A stretch of 64,000 nt of DNA from Coleophoma eucalyptorum (Eukaryota; Ascomycota; Leotiomycetes; Helotiales; Dermateaceae): positions 1,364,001-1,428,000 of the forward strand of contig JALRME010000003.1 of the NCBI GenBank assembly GCA_026120035.1, in the 5' to 3' direction. The translations under genes were made by a program, and so were the position numbers. Shown in pieces: positions 1-12,178 of the stretch. How positions within the stretch are numbered: the stretch's first letter is position 1; each line of letters opens with the position of its first letter. Under the pieces are notes generated by a model, which ran no database searches, was not told the DNA's origin, and was given only the letters and a program-made list of their open reading frames with translations.

Positions 1-101
1 GCTGATGCACTATTAAGAGTAATCACGAAAGATGAATCCGGTGGGACGGTTGAAGCACTGAAATATGGTCAGTTAAATTTTCTACAAGTCTTTGAAAATA
101 C

Positions 102-1527
102 TTACGCGTCGCTGGATGTGACAGTCTGAGTCTGAGTATCAGTGACCGAGATTGATATGGTCTCAGTGACCGGTGGCTAATACAAAATTTAGATCATGCT
201 CCCTCAAGAGGTTGTCGAATAGTTCTTACCACGGTGACAGTTGATGTTGGTCCAGTAATGGTAGTAACTGAACCATTGTCCAAAGTCGTAGTCTCGGTTG
301 GTCCAGTAACTGTGGTGACTGTTCCTGGAATTGTCTGGGTGGATACCAGGACAATCGTCGAACCAGGAGCAGTAACTGTGGCAGGCGGAAGCGTGACAGT
401 GCTAACCTCACCATTCTGGAGATAGTTTTAGCTACATCCTAAAGATATTCTACCAAAACAACTTACAGAATTAGTCACTGTAATAGTAGATCCAGCAGGG
501 CTGGGGGTAGGTTCAGGTGTTGAAGTGGACACAATTGTGGTGACGGAGCCATCCGGAAGGGTGGAAACGGAAGTGATGACAACAGGCGCTGTTGAGGACT
601 GCGTGGAAGTGAAAGTAGTAACACTACCATCAGGAAGAGTGGAAACTCCGGTCGTAACAATTGGGGTTTGAGTAGGCGTTCCTGAACTACTTGGCGGAGA
701 CGTCGTAGTGTTGAAAGTACTACAAGCAGATTCCGGAACTACTGCAAGAGACAGAGACGAGCATCCATCTGGTGGAGTGGTTCCGAAGACAGCTTCCAAA
801 ATACTACCCAAGAGACAGTAGGTAGCGACCTTGTTTGGGAACAGTTCATTGGTCCATTCGAGGAGGTTTCCAGAAAGTGAAAAGTTCTGGGTGATTGGCC
901 CAGCAGTAGTGGATGCGGCAAATGGTGCATAAGAGAGATTCAAGTAGGTCGAAACGATTTCCCCATTATCTGCAAGTAAATAGCCGTCTTGAAGGTAGAA
1001 AGTCGTGGCTTGAGTGCAACCCTGAACAGCTTGTCCTCCCGAGCCAACGAAGGATCCATTGCTGGAGTCAGATTGACGCTTCTTAAGTACAGCAGGAACC
1101 AGAGCGAGATTGATTGGAACGGCATTTGGGCCAGGAATTCTTCAATAAAGGTCAGCTAAGTCTACACTACAATGCACTATTGAACTTACGGAATACCTGT
1201 CGCCGCCGGAGTTGGAGAAACAGTTGCTGTTGTTGTAACCGTGGCAGTGGCCGTAGCAAAGACAGTCGAGTTGACGACTCCTGTCACAACTGTATTGATA
1301 TAGGTAGGAGCATTATTGATATTGATAGTAACGCCTCCATTGATGTTGATGATGGTGTTGGCAGCGATATATGTGTTGATGTATACTGGATAAGATACCT
1401 CATATGTGCTGATATGAACAATAACAGGGTCAACACAATAATCCAGACGTCTCTGTAAAGCTGAAGCTTGAGTAATGCTAAAGGCGGATGCCAGAGCAAT
1501 CGCTGAAGTGGCAAGCTTGGACAACAT
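102..1527 (-). CDS. Secreted Ser/Thr-rich cell-surface protein
   Basis: Four exons (1190-1527, 467-1139, 230-415, 102-176) join in phase to give about 423 residues. The first 23 or so residues form a signal peptide (MLSKLATSAIALASAFSITQ then ASA). A Val/Ile/Asn-rich N-terminal region follows, then a globular cysteine-containing middle region. The C-terminal half is Thr/Ser/Pro/Val-rich with degenerate repeats such as STLPDGSVTT (twice) and LDNGSVTTITGPT. A KKR-Q dibasic site follows the second intron-spanning segment and would suit Kex2 cleavage. This points to a heavily O-glycosylated secreted or wall-associated protein. No catalytic motif is visible, and the C-terminus has no clear hydrophobic GPI tail. 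Fungal proteins of this style are common and mostly uncharacterised, so I assign no function beyond surface location. The gene model is strong because all three introns keep frame. Confidence 0.8.
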
Positions 1528-4500
1528 GTTGGCAGCGAATGAAAAGGGCCCGAAGACCTAGGTGAGCGAGATGGGTCGAAGGAATTGTGTTCGGAGTGGA
1601 AACCATTATATGCGTGGAAGAGAAGCGCTTTAAAGTAAAAAGGAGGCTCACTCAATTTGCTGAAGGAATGTACACACGCGACAATGCATTGAGTTCTGGG
1701 TGGTCATACTTTACCAACCCGAATCAATAAGCGTGCTTCAGCCCAGGGGTTTCCAGTCAATCAGGTCCCTGTCGGGAACAGTTTAATGGCTTTAACAGGC
1801 GCCCCAGATAACTCCATGGGTCGGTCAGTATAATTAGCAGGAATGGCATTTTCTCCGTTAAGGTTTCAAGGGAATCCATTTTCGCATCAGGAATTGAAGC
1901 CATGCTAAACACAGTTTGGAGAGTAGACTTAGTATAAAGTAACGTTAAGCGAGGAACGTTGAACTACGAGGCCTTCTAAACCCCATTCATTCTACGCGAT
2001 ACAACTCATATGATAGCTTTAGGCCATTTCACTGGCAATTTCGTGTTCAGACCTGGAGGATGCCGTAGGGACAGTATTCTTTGGTAACGATGATATCAAG
2101 GTGAGAATTTACCAACACTCTGTCGAGCAGGCTTGGCGAGTACGTATTAGTTTCTGCAAACAGAGATTCTAACTTGGGACCACTTGCATCACGCAAGATA
2201 ACGTTCAACTGCCGCTAGGTGAAATTACATTCACTATGCTAACTCAGCACCGGCCTCAGTCGTGTGATATACGAGCAAGAACAGAGAGCGGTGATAGTTT
2301 GACAGCATCCACCACGTGGAGATACAGTGATAGAAAAGCTTTGAGACCTGCTTGTTTACTGGTCTGGATTAGTGCCGGCTGTAGCTTCTCTGCCATCTGA
2401 TACGCCATGTTAAATATGAGTTTGACCGAGCAACAGAACGTTGCTATTAGCGTTTGCGTTGCTTAGGGTAAATGCCAGTGCTAAGGCTCCCAGTATATTC
2501 GGCATATTGTTGCTATAGCAAAACCCCAACCCCATAATAATGTACAGTTAAACACCGCATCGGATTTTTTGTGGCTGGTTAAAGCGGGTGACGAAGGTGG
2601 CAATAGCAGCTCGGAGCTTGGGAAGCAAGCTGGATACCAAATATGCTGCCCGCTTCACTTCGACGCTGCAAACGTAAATAAACTTGCTTCCGTTCCAGAA
2701 AATCTCTACGTACTGCCTTCATTCTTCCGGGTCTGCAAAACTTCAGTCTTGGAAATTCCGGATCCATTATTCCAGGCAAATTACCGGTACGAAGCCTGAG
2801 CCTGCCCCGGTTGTTATGAATCCCAGTCGGTCATCGATACGATAAAGAGAGTTCGGGCTATGAAGGCTTATAATTTTGGCATGGACCAGGCTTGGCAATG
2901 CCTCTCAGGTCCGGGGTCAAGTACAAGAAGAATATTCACGGCTTTGTACTATCACCCTGCAATGGTGATGAAATGGTCTGGATTACAACACAGCGCAGAC
3001 ATGATTGGAACACCAAGAAGTACAAATTTGTATTCGGAGCGCAGCAGACTACATTAAAACCTCCTCTCCAAAACGAAGCGGTACGAGCGGGATCTCCTTC
3101 AAGGTAAAGACTTGTCAACGTGAAATTTTAGGGACTAGTAGTACTAGACATAGCCCTCTATTTGTGAATTCACAGATGTAGATACCATTAAGCTCAAGGA
3201 CAAAATCGTAATACGAGACACTCTCGGTGGCTGAAAGTTGTTGAGCCATTCAGGAGGTTCTGATTATTATTAACAAAAGCGCAAGGTTGACTTGGAGATA
3301 TGCAAAAATTACCAGACTTAAGAGTTCACACGTAGCAGGATTACGTAGATAGTGATCGCCGGAAGTAGAATTAACACTAGTGATGAAGAACATAGGTGTG
3401 TTGCGGCTGAAGAAGTAATCAATGGGCATGAAGCGCAACCAGCTTTAATATTTGTCGTGGCACCATCAACTTTGGCGCCCAGAAGTACCATGGACGTTAA
3501 TGACGTGTTATTAATAGTGGCCATAGCTAACCCTTTCGTAATAAAAGTCATTACGAGGAGCAGCAGAGCAATTATTGAGTTAAAATATATGAGTGTCCTT
3601 GATTCGAACATGCTTGAGAGACAAGAGTATCCACGATGTCGATTGTTGCCAAGACTTAGAAGATAGATATAAGGTAATTCCAGGAGCGCAGTTCGTTGTG
3701 ACGAGTTTTAATGCGCTTTGGTTCCCATATACGTGTTTTGGAGCCTAACCTGGGTGAATCACTCCGTTTGAGTCATCAACAGACTAGGGCTCACAAGGCT
3801 GAGTGCAAACCGACAAAACGCTTTCCTAGCTAACATGAAATGCCGTTCTGTGAAAACCAGGGAAGGGCCTTTTTGGGCGTTATTGTCTCGTGTACATTGC
3901 AGATACATTGGTCTTGAGGAGTGCTTGGTAAGGGTGCAATCGTCGCCACTCCCAAGAATTCTGTCTTGCAGGCATAGTTTTCAAAACATAGTCTCTCGGC
4001 TCTCATTCGTCCAGGCAACGTCTAGTAAGCAATCAAGAACAGTTTGCACCTGTTCAGAGCTCTCGACCGCCGGAAATTTCGTTTAAAAGAAAATGGTGCA
4101 ATCGAAGGTTGTAATTTGAGGTGCTGTCTGTGTTGGAACTGAGGCTGGTATCTATGGCCAGGTATGTCAATTGAAACAATACCACTCGTTGGCAGCGAAG
4201 TATGCGGCTGATGCTGAAAGCTACCAACAATGCCATCATCGATTCTGCGGGACACGGAAAGATGACTCCAGTATTGAGTCACGTGGATATGCACTGCCCT
4301 GGCCGTAATAGGTGAAGATAATAACGAAGTCCCAGCTCTTTTTGTAGCGTCAAGGAGAGATACCAATGACGGCGTGGAACATGGCTGCAGACTGCGGTGC
4401 TGTTCATTTCGACTTGTCGTCCTCCACCTTCCACAGCTCCACGTCCCACGAAGAAGCTGACATCCCCGCAGCAAAGAGTACGCTGGCGATCATAACGCCG

Positions 4501-5305
4501 AGCATTGCTATTAATGTTTCTCCTTCCATAACCAGGGACAACAGATCCTGGATGGTTGAGGAAAATAGAAAAGCCAGTTGACTGGGTTGAAGGGAAATAC
4601 GTGGCCTCCTCGTTGCTAGCAAGAACGCAACACCTGCGGCGCGTAGGAGTTCACGTATTTGATCGTAGATCCGAGGAAAGCGCTTTACACAATGGCACAA
4701 AGAAACGAGAAACAGTAACGATCGTAATAAGATGGCCTCTCCATCCTTCACAACAAATTGTGCTGACGTCAAGCTGATATGAATGAACAGAGGTACAATA
4801 GGAGATGTATATCGACAGGGGTCTAGAAATTTAAAGGGCGGTTGATCAACTCTAAGCGAAGTGGCTGACGAGGTTTGGTGCACGTACGGCGATTTAAATA
4901 ATTGCCATACTGGGTAATACGACTTATGAACCATCATGTTGTTCGTTGCATGTATTTGACCACGGGGTCTGTATAAGAAAATCCAATGCTATCGTTCTTA
5001 ATACCTAAAACATACGAGGATTTGGAGTAACATTGATTTCTTAACTAGATGTACTAAACCACTTTACTTATCAGGACCTAGGGGTGTAATGCTGAACATC
5101 AGCGTGTCATTTTGGTTAACTCAAATACTTGGAAGTAGATTTAAAGTACTGTTTCCCCATGCATATTAGAGGAATGGAAAGAATTTTATGGTCTACAAGT
5201 GGTAAAATACAAGGTGAGTTGCTACACTGTCAAAAACAAGCGCTCGGTGCTAAAAGTAGAGCCCAAATACTATAGACCATATCAAACTCTTAAACAGTAA
5301 TTCAT
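1528..5305. other. Gene-poor interval, 3.8 kb
   Basis: This lies between the starts of the surface protein and the end of the aquaporin. No ORF has a recognisable domain or a convincing spliced model. Two weak items are noted: a 97-codon minus-strand ORF (3318-3611) with hydrophobic N- and C-termini, and a short minus-strand ORF starting at 4529 with one hydrophobic segment. I see no tRNA, long terminal repeat or transposase remnant by eye. Confidence 0.5.
4404..4529 (-). CDS. Possible short membrane peptide or first exon (weak)
   Basis: A 41-codon reading frame starts MEGETLIAMLGVMIASVLFA, giving one predicted membrane span followed by a short charged tail (VELWKVEDDKSK). The frame is open further upstream, but that part reads like non-coding sequence. 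A GT sits after the WK codons, so this could be the first exon of a spliced gene. I could not extend it with a good downstream exon. It may well be chance. Confidence 0.15.
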   Translation of the reverse strand: MEGETLIAMLGVMIASVLFAAGMSASSWDVELWKVEDDKSK

Positions 5306-6866
5306 TCATTCATTGTCATAAAAATCTTCATCCCGAGACGACACTCCTAAGTTTCGGTTATTGAAGGTGTTTGAGTTCACCGAGTGTTCTTTCCCATTTA
5401 TATATCCGCCACGTGCTGGTTTGAGTGCAGATCTGTGATTATTGGCTATTGGAGATGCAGTGGTCGTCATAGACGATGCGACCATAGTCGAATCTGACAC
5501 ATTACTGACAGAAGCAGCTTGGTGGCTAGGCTCATTTGCGTGCATGCCATGAGCTAAACCCGCAAACTGATCGTTTGGATGAGGAGGAGCAGGACTATCA
5601 GAAAAAGGTCTGGCGCCTGTTCCGTATTCTTTGGGATGTCCATAGTTTCCTGTTCCTCCTTCCGTTTCTGCTGCCGGTTTGCCAGCTCGTCCTTCTTCCA
5701 TTGCGTAATCTTCAGGTGCAAATGAGACTCTTGGATTTGACTCGCTGCGATGGAGATCAGGGTCGAAGTGCTCCCCCTCTGGACCGGAGCGGTCTTGTCC
5801 TGGATTAGCGGTCTCGTATTCAAGCATCTTGATGAAGAGATAGAAGCCGGAGGCTAGCAAAGAGCCTAGAATAGGACCAACCCAGTAGATCCAATGGTAA
5901 CTGTGAAATTGGTGCGATACTACAGATGGCCCAAAGGACCTTGCAGGGTTGACAGACCCTCCAGTGAAGTAAACGCCTGTTACTGTTAGTCCCCAACCGC
6001 TCGGCAGACTCACATCTTAAACGTACCAGTGAGCTCAGCAATGAATAGAGATAGGCCAATTCCTACAGGCGCAATGAATGTACCTTTGTGCTTCTCGGCC
6101 GCAAGCATGAAGATCGTGAACACAAGTTCGGCAGTCAAGAACATCTCTATGAAAAGTCCTTGAACAACTGAGGTCCCACCTCCAAGATTTGTTCGTACTG
6201 TAAGAGGCCCAGGTAACAGTGCCGAGCAGATCGCAGCAGCTGTGATGCCGCCAAGAATTTGAGAGATTATGAGAAAGACACCTCGCAGATATGGAAGAGC
6301 GCCAACAAGACACATTCCCATTGTGACCTATACATTTAGCTTCTGGAAGAAACACAAGAGCGCAACAGACTCACTGCAGGGTTGAACAAGCCTCCACTGA
6401 TTCGAAAGAAAACCCAGGCATTGACCGCCAGCGAAAAACCGAAGCATAGGGAAATGTAGAGCAGTTGTGCCGGGTTACTGACTTGTCCAACAACACTAGG
6501 ACTGGACCCGGGAGTGGCGAGAAGAGCAACCTGTGTACCAGAGAAAGCAAAGAACAAGAACAATGTTGTGCCAGTGAATTCCTAATAGCACAGTCAGTCT
6601 AATGGGAGATTATCTTGGCAAGAGTAATGATGCCTACCGCCATGCCAGCAACAAAGTGGTTTCGAGCCTTACTGGCTGTCAGCTTTGTATAGGATGTCAC
6701 AAAGGGTGAAGATATTCACCGCGTCTGGAATCCAATTTAAGAAAGGTAATCTGTTGGACTTCAATGAACTCCTCGAGCTCGACCCAGCCGCAAGACGACG
6801 CTTCCTGTCGTTGTTGACAAAAGGTAGAGTGAAGCCTCCATTTGTTCTGGGCGTGTTGATATTCAT
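5306..6866 (-). CDS. Aquaporin (MIP family), orthodox-type
   Basis: Five exons (6720-6866, 6638-6667, 6375-6581, 6027-6327, 5306-5982) give about 453 residues. The protein forms a membrane water channel. The first NPA box (GGLFNPAVT, Asn near residue 126) and second NPA box (GGSVNPARSFGP, near 240) are both intact, and the second is followed by the selectivity-filter Arg. Residue 244 is Ser rather than the Asp of aquaglyceroporins (NPARD), which favours a water-type pore. The N-terminal tail is about 45 residues. The C-terminal cytoplasmic tail is long (about 170 residues), hydrophilic and low-complexity, as in several filamentous-fungal aquaporins. A conserved RNHFVAGMAEFTGT segment is only obtained by removing a 52 bp intron (6668-6719) and the following 56 bp intron, so the 30 bp second exon is real but easily missed by gene callers. 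Permeability to glycerol or H2O2 cannot be judged from sequence. Confidence 0.93.
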
Positions 6867-8554
6867 TGCAAATCGCGATCACCACTGACAGACACGGATA
6901 AAGACGTATAAAGAGTTGAATTGCTCATACGGAGAGGTGTAGCTGGGCCACGAGTTCAACATTATAAGTGGGAGTCTTCCAGTCCCTTCATGCACGTCAT
7001 GATAATCTGGAGAAGTCCAAACAATAATACTGGTATAAAAAACGCTAATGGAGTAATGACGGCGTGTATTGTAGGCTTGCTCCAGCCCTTTCTGCAGTAG
7101 AGGGTGGTGGTGTAGGAGACTAACTGCTCAGCAGGTCTGAGCGAAGCAGAGTAACACGCTGGTTTTGACCGTATGGGCATCGCAGACTACCAACTAGATA
7201 CTTATCACTTTAGACTTGTGTGATGAAGGATCGAGGCGAGATTCATTTAGTTCGTGGCAGTAGTACAATGCTTACCGCAAGCTAGCACTGGCTAACTGGC
7301 GCTGGCTGCTTACTTCCCCAAAATTGAATCTTTACGTCGTTCACTCGTGGGACCCTTGCACTGGCAGCAGGCTCGCGCCTCTTTTCCAGGAACTTGATCA
7401 TAACAGGCGCGATTTTGAAACGCCTGAGAAGCTGCACCGAATGCATGTAGCAATCACGAGGATAAGAGAATCGTGCAGAAGAAGACACGGAGAGTACAGT
7501 GAAGTGATCTTTCCAGAAGAAGCATCCCTAGACTCAACTAAGATTTGGGTTCTAGTCGGATCTGAGCTGGTTCAGAGAGATCTTGTGAGAAAGGGCTAGG
7601 CTTGTCGAATCGCAAAGTGTCAAGGGGATGGCATCGGTGGCTGATACCGTCTCCTCGTACACACACTAGTCCAATCCGCGACATTGACGTCGTTGCATAT
7701 CAGACACATCAGACCAGTCAACCAGATCTGGCTGACGGCCATCTGAACTGAGGCTCATGGTGCCCTGTTGGAGTCTTTGCCAGCGTCTTTCCATTGAAGA
7801 GCATCGGTGCTCATCTGATCCGTGCGTGGGTTGACGTTTCAAGAACGGCTCCTTCAGAGTCATAAGGGCCTATCAGCCACAGAGTGACGATAGTTGCCAG
7901 CGCTTCCCGTGCCTCCACCCCAAGGCCCTTCTTTCCTTCGACATTATTAATAATGGCCGCAGTGTCAAGTACTGAAGGGAGAGATGCCCTCGCGATGCGC
8001 CTTGCATCCTGCCCCCGACCTCCTCAATTATAACACGTGATACATCACCATCAGCTGGACGAGATGACATAATCACAAAAGTCTTGCCCGGACAGCCACA
8101 AGGAGCTGCACATGCCAATATGCGCATATCCTCGCTGAGGGCTCCCACCTTAAAGTCGAGCAAGATGAAGATTCCAAAGCTGTGCGCTCATGTGAGCTCG
8201 TCAGGCTATGGAGGTCTCGAGATTTTCACCTTGGTTTTCGGATGTGCTGGCAGGCACCTGGCCTCACACGCCACACGCCATCCCGGTTGCTTGCGGCTGA
8301 GCCACAGCTAAACACTAAACTCCTGGCATCTCTTAACGACTCATCAACCTCTGCTTCCCCTTACCTCCTACATACCTAACTCTAACCTCCTCTTCCACTG
8401 CCTTCCACAACGTCAATCGTCCGTCGTAGTTCTTTGCATATTTGTATTCACTGTCGTTCCTTATCTTCTGTTTACCCAACGAATGCGACCTCTTAGGCCT
8501 TTTCTACAGCTTTAGAGCTGAGGGGTTCCGTCTCGCCGAGACCCGCTATTCATC
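6867..8554. other. Divergent intergenic region, aquaporin / PA-RING
   Basis: About 1.7 kb between two divergently transcribed genes, so it holds both promoters. The ORFs inside are short, overlap each other on both strands, and show no domain. A minus-strand ORF near 6962-7180 has one hydrophobic stretch but no other support. The last 250 bp before 8555 are pyrimidine-rich (CT runs), as is usual before fungal start codons. Confidence 0.5.
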
Positions 8555-11328
8555 ATGCGACCTCCAAGAATTATCATTGTTGTAGCCTTCGTAGTCACTT
8601 CGATTTTCCTGACCATCTTGTCCGTACGATCTTCTAGTACGCCCCAGACCATCACAACTTCTTCTCCCTCGAACTCGGGCCTTCAAGGATTCATTTCCTT
8701 TCGGGCACCATTCTCTCTCTTTCCGCCAAATGCCATCATAACTCTAACCCACGAGAACTCGACCGCATTCTTAGCGCGACCGGCCGCCTTTGGTCCTCCT
8801 CTCCCCATAGATGGTCTGAAGGGGCAGCTATGGATTGGGAGTGGTTTTGGGGATGATGGGATACGGCAAGGAATGGTCGCCGCTGGTGCGGAGGGAGAGC
8901 TAGGCTGCAGTGATGTGCCTGGATGGGTTGACAGTTTTGCCAAGTCAGGCGCTGCGACATCCGATGGGGTAAAACCAGGTGATGTCAAGTCTGCGACGAC
9001 ATCAGGAAAATCGATGGTCAACAAGCGAGAAGCAGAGGACGATACTTCTGCCGCCGACCGGACTGCAGTGCCGGAAGGGCGTTCGCGGGTCAAAGGGACG
9101 ACTCAGCAGCCTTCAATGGATGATGGCACTGATGACTACCTACATCATCCACTTCCTGGCTCGACTGTTACCAAACCGAATGACAAACTGGCTGCTGATT
9201 CGAAGAGCGATCACGCCGACATACAGTCTATACAAGAAGGGGCCGAGATTGCCGGTAAGGTGGTACTTTTGAGTCGGGGTGGTTGTGGCTTTTTAGAGAA
9301 AGTGAAGTGGGCACAGAGAAGAGGAGGAATTGCACTCATAGTCGGCGATGACACCAAAGGCGGAGCTCTTATACAGATGTACGCAAGAGGCGACACATCC
9401 AACGTCACCATTCCGGCGATTTTCACATCGCGCACCACAGCACACCTGCTATCTTCCCTCATTGGCCCTGGTAGCTTCATTGAGGATTCGATTGATGAGA
9501 ATGGCAAGCCAATATTGAAGGTACAGCATTCAGACAAGTTCAAGAAGGCTGGTAAGAAGCAAAATTCGAACCCTACTTTCACACCAACAGCGCCAGCACA
9601 TAAGCCGACTGCGACTGCGAAAGCAGCTTCGAATAGAAAGGCTGCGCCAAAAAAGGAAGCAAGCATACCGGCTGCTCCAAAACAGAGCTCAGGGTGGTTC
9701 AAGTCAATCTTTTCGAATTCCAATCAAGGCAGCACAAAGTCAGACAGCAGCCGTCCTCCTAGCAGTGGACAGCTTGATTGGGTTCTAGTTGATGAGTGGA
9801 AAGATGATGAGACAGTTCCTAATAAGAATACACCACCGAAGCAGACCAATAAAAAGCCTGGCGCAGACCAAAAGAACCCACAGAAAACCAAAGGCAGTGG
9901 CAAGTCTGATGATTTTGTGATTGGGGTTCAAGACTGGCGTGATCCAGATCTTGTGGGACAACCCGCTGGGAAGGAAACTGATGCGAAATCCGCTGCAAAG
10001 AAAGGCGACGGAAAAGTTAACACTTCGAAAGAAAAGAGTTCGGCGCCTGCCCCAAAGCAGGGCATGCACCACACAGGTGGTGCTTTACAGGACATACCTG
10101 AGTATCATCTGAAAGGAGGAAGTATCACACCTGGGAGTGGTGAGTATAAGGCTAAGGACGGACAAGCCAATGAGAATAGTAAGGGAAGTCAAGATCACCC
10201 GGAGTCCACATCTGAGGGTGGTGCATCTAAGGGATTACTGGCTGCGATATTTGGTGATGATGAAGAGGATGCCGGACTTGTTGTAGCTCCAAAGCCCAAT
10301 AAAGCAGGAGCTTCAGCAGAGGCAATCCCGGGGCAGGTTACTACTGATGATGGCAACGGTGAAGATGGTGACTACGATGGATTGTGGGTCACATTGACCC
10401 CAACAAGTGGGGCCAGCCCATTCCTCGACACACTCTTGGTCCTCGTCGTAAGTCCTTTGGTGACACTTACAATTGTCTACTCCTTACTCCTAATTCGATC
10501 TCGCATCAGACGGAGAAGGTGGAGAGCTCCAAAGTCTGTCGTGGAGAGACTACCAGTGCGGACCTACCAGACAATAGCTTCTGGTACTCAATCACCTAGG
10601 GTTCCGTCTCCTACGAGCTCCTCATCAGCCAACACACCTCTACTCCAATCAACATCAAGTCGCCCACGTCCAAGATCCAGAACGACTACGGGGATACCCG
10701 AACCTGGGGATCTCATTCGTGTAAACTCTCAACCGCTTGTGGTCCCTAATACTCCTTCAAGGAGCCATGGCCATGAGCATGAGAAGAATGCCAGTGTGTC
10801 GAGCGAATGGAAGAAATTTATGGGCAAACAGGTCGAATGTGTTGTGTGTCTAGAAGAATACATTGATGGTGTCAGCCGAGTCATGAGCCTTCCATGTGGG
10901 CACGAATTTCATGAAGATTGCATGTAAGTTATCTCAACACTTTCCCCTTCGACGATGCTAATCAGTTTACCAGTACACCCTGGTTGACAACACGACGACG
11001 AACGTGTCCGATATGTAAGGGCGACGTTGTCCGTTCTCTTGCACGAGGCTCGCCATCAAGTCCTCGCTATGAACCTTACCATGATGATAGTGATGATGAC
11101 ATCCAGGTGCAGGCTGCAGAAACTGTGAATGAATCGCCAAGTGCGGCACATCCTATACCTCGCACAATCGAGGAGGAAAATCAACGCGATTTAGAGCAAG
11201 GTGTAGCAACACCATCTCCAAGACGGCCTCGCTCACGCCATTCGGGCAGCTGGAGAAGTCTATTAGCCAGCAGTTTAGGATCCAGCTCACGCAGTCCTCG
11301 ACCCTCTCAAGAGGATCGCACACGATGA
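8555..11328 (+). CDS. PA-transmembrane-RING-H2 E3 ubiquitin ligase
   Basis: Two exons (8555-10923 and 10974-11328) give about 907 residues. A hydrophobic signal or anchor segment lies at residues 5-24. A lumenal protease-associated (PA) domain follows, with its core (GKVVLLSRGGCGFLEKVKWA) near residue 233. A low-complexity Ser/Lys/Pro/Asp-rich stretch fills roughly 330-620, then a transmembrane span near 622-646 (LLVLVVSPLVTLTIVYSLLL) and basic RSRIRRRR. A RING-H2 finger lies near 762-806 (CVVCLEEY, CGHEFHEDC, CPIC). The 50 bp intron splits the finger, and splicing restores HEDCITPWL. This order matches the PA-TM-RING family (for example RNF13 and GRAIL), which ubiquitinate membrane cargo in the endolysosomal system. 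The C-terminal tail is Ser/Arg-rich. The PA domain appears interrupted by a disordered insert at about residues 150-220. Substrates are unknown. Confidence 0.9.
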
Positions 11329-12178
11329 GGTGCAACTGCTTCAGCTCTGCATTTCTTCGTCATCCTTTTGGTGGTATAATTACTTTTGTATGGTAAATGG
11401 TGTACAGGATGAAAACTCTTATGGTGGTCTGTTTCCGGGGCAGGCCCTTTTAGGATGGACCTGGAGCACAGCGAATGGCGCATATCCTCTCTCTTATACA
11501 CACCTTGGAAGGTTTTTCTGTTCCAGAAGCTATCATCTTTCTCTTTCTGGTTCTGCTTCACTTCTTTCAATCCACAAGGCACCTCATTGTCTTCCTTCCC
11601 GTGTCGTCGTACCTGTCGCGGCGTTCTTCTTGCGGGTTTACATAGTTCACAAGGATACCATCTCATAGACAAAGACAGTTTTTGAATTGACTTGCTTGAC
11701 TTGATTTGTTGATCTAAATGTGAGTTTTTTGTTGGATGGACGGTTGGACGGATGGTTTGGGTTCCTCATAACCATCGAGCCAAGCTACCAAAATAACATC
11801 AGTGAAATGTTCATTGAAGTGGGTGGGTTCTTTTCATGACCAGTGTGTGAGAGTGTGAGAGAGAATATTTCTTTTGAAAACTTCATATGGGCACTGCCGT
11901 ACTGGGTTTCGAAAGGAGAGATGTCGTAGATATTCCCTTTTCGCGAGGGTTCGGGTACTAATACAAAAATATTTACATATCAAAAGGGGGTTCAAACCAA
12001 TTGTGTCCAAAAAAGCCATCCGTCCCTTTCTTCAGGTCCACAAGAACACAAGAGAGACGAGCTATCCAGCTCCATCCAGAACCTGAGTTTTAATTTTACA
12101 TATCGTACACTGCCGTCCCTGATAACCAGCGACAAAAGCAGATTGCTCTTCACTTCCTAATGAAACATACAAGGTCGA
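11329..12178. other. Convergent 3' interval
   Basis: About 850 bp between the ends of the PA-RING gene (+) and COX23 (-). It should hold both 3' UTRs. I see T-rich stretches but no gene, RNA gene or repeat. Confidence 0.5.

Noticed and set aside
3318..3611. 97-codon minus-strand ORF with hydrophobic ends
   Set aside because: Resembles a GPI-type layout, but the sequence has AT-driven hydrophobics and an antisense ORF over the same span; no homology recognised.
4022..4474. 150-codon minus-strand ORF
   Set aside because: Ser/His/Gln/Arg-rich, no domain, and overlaps another frame.
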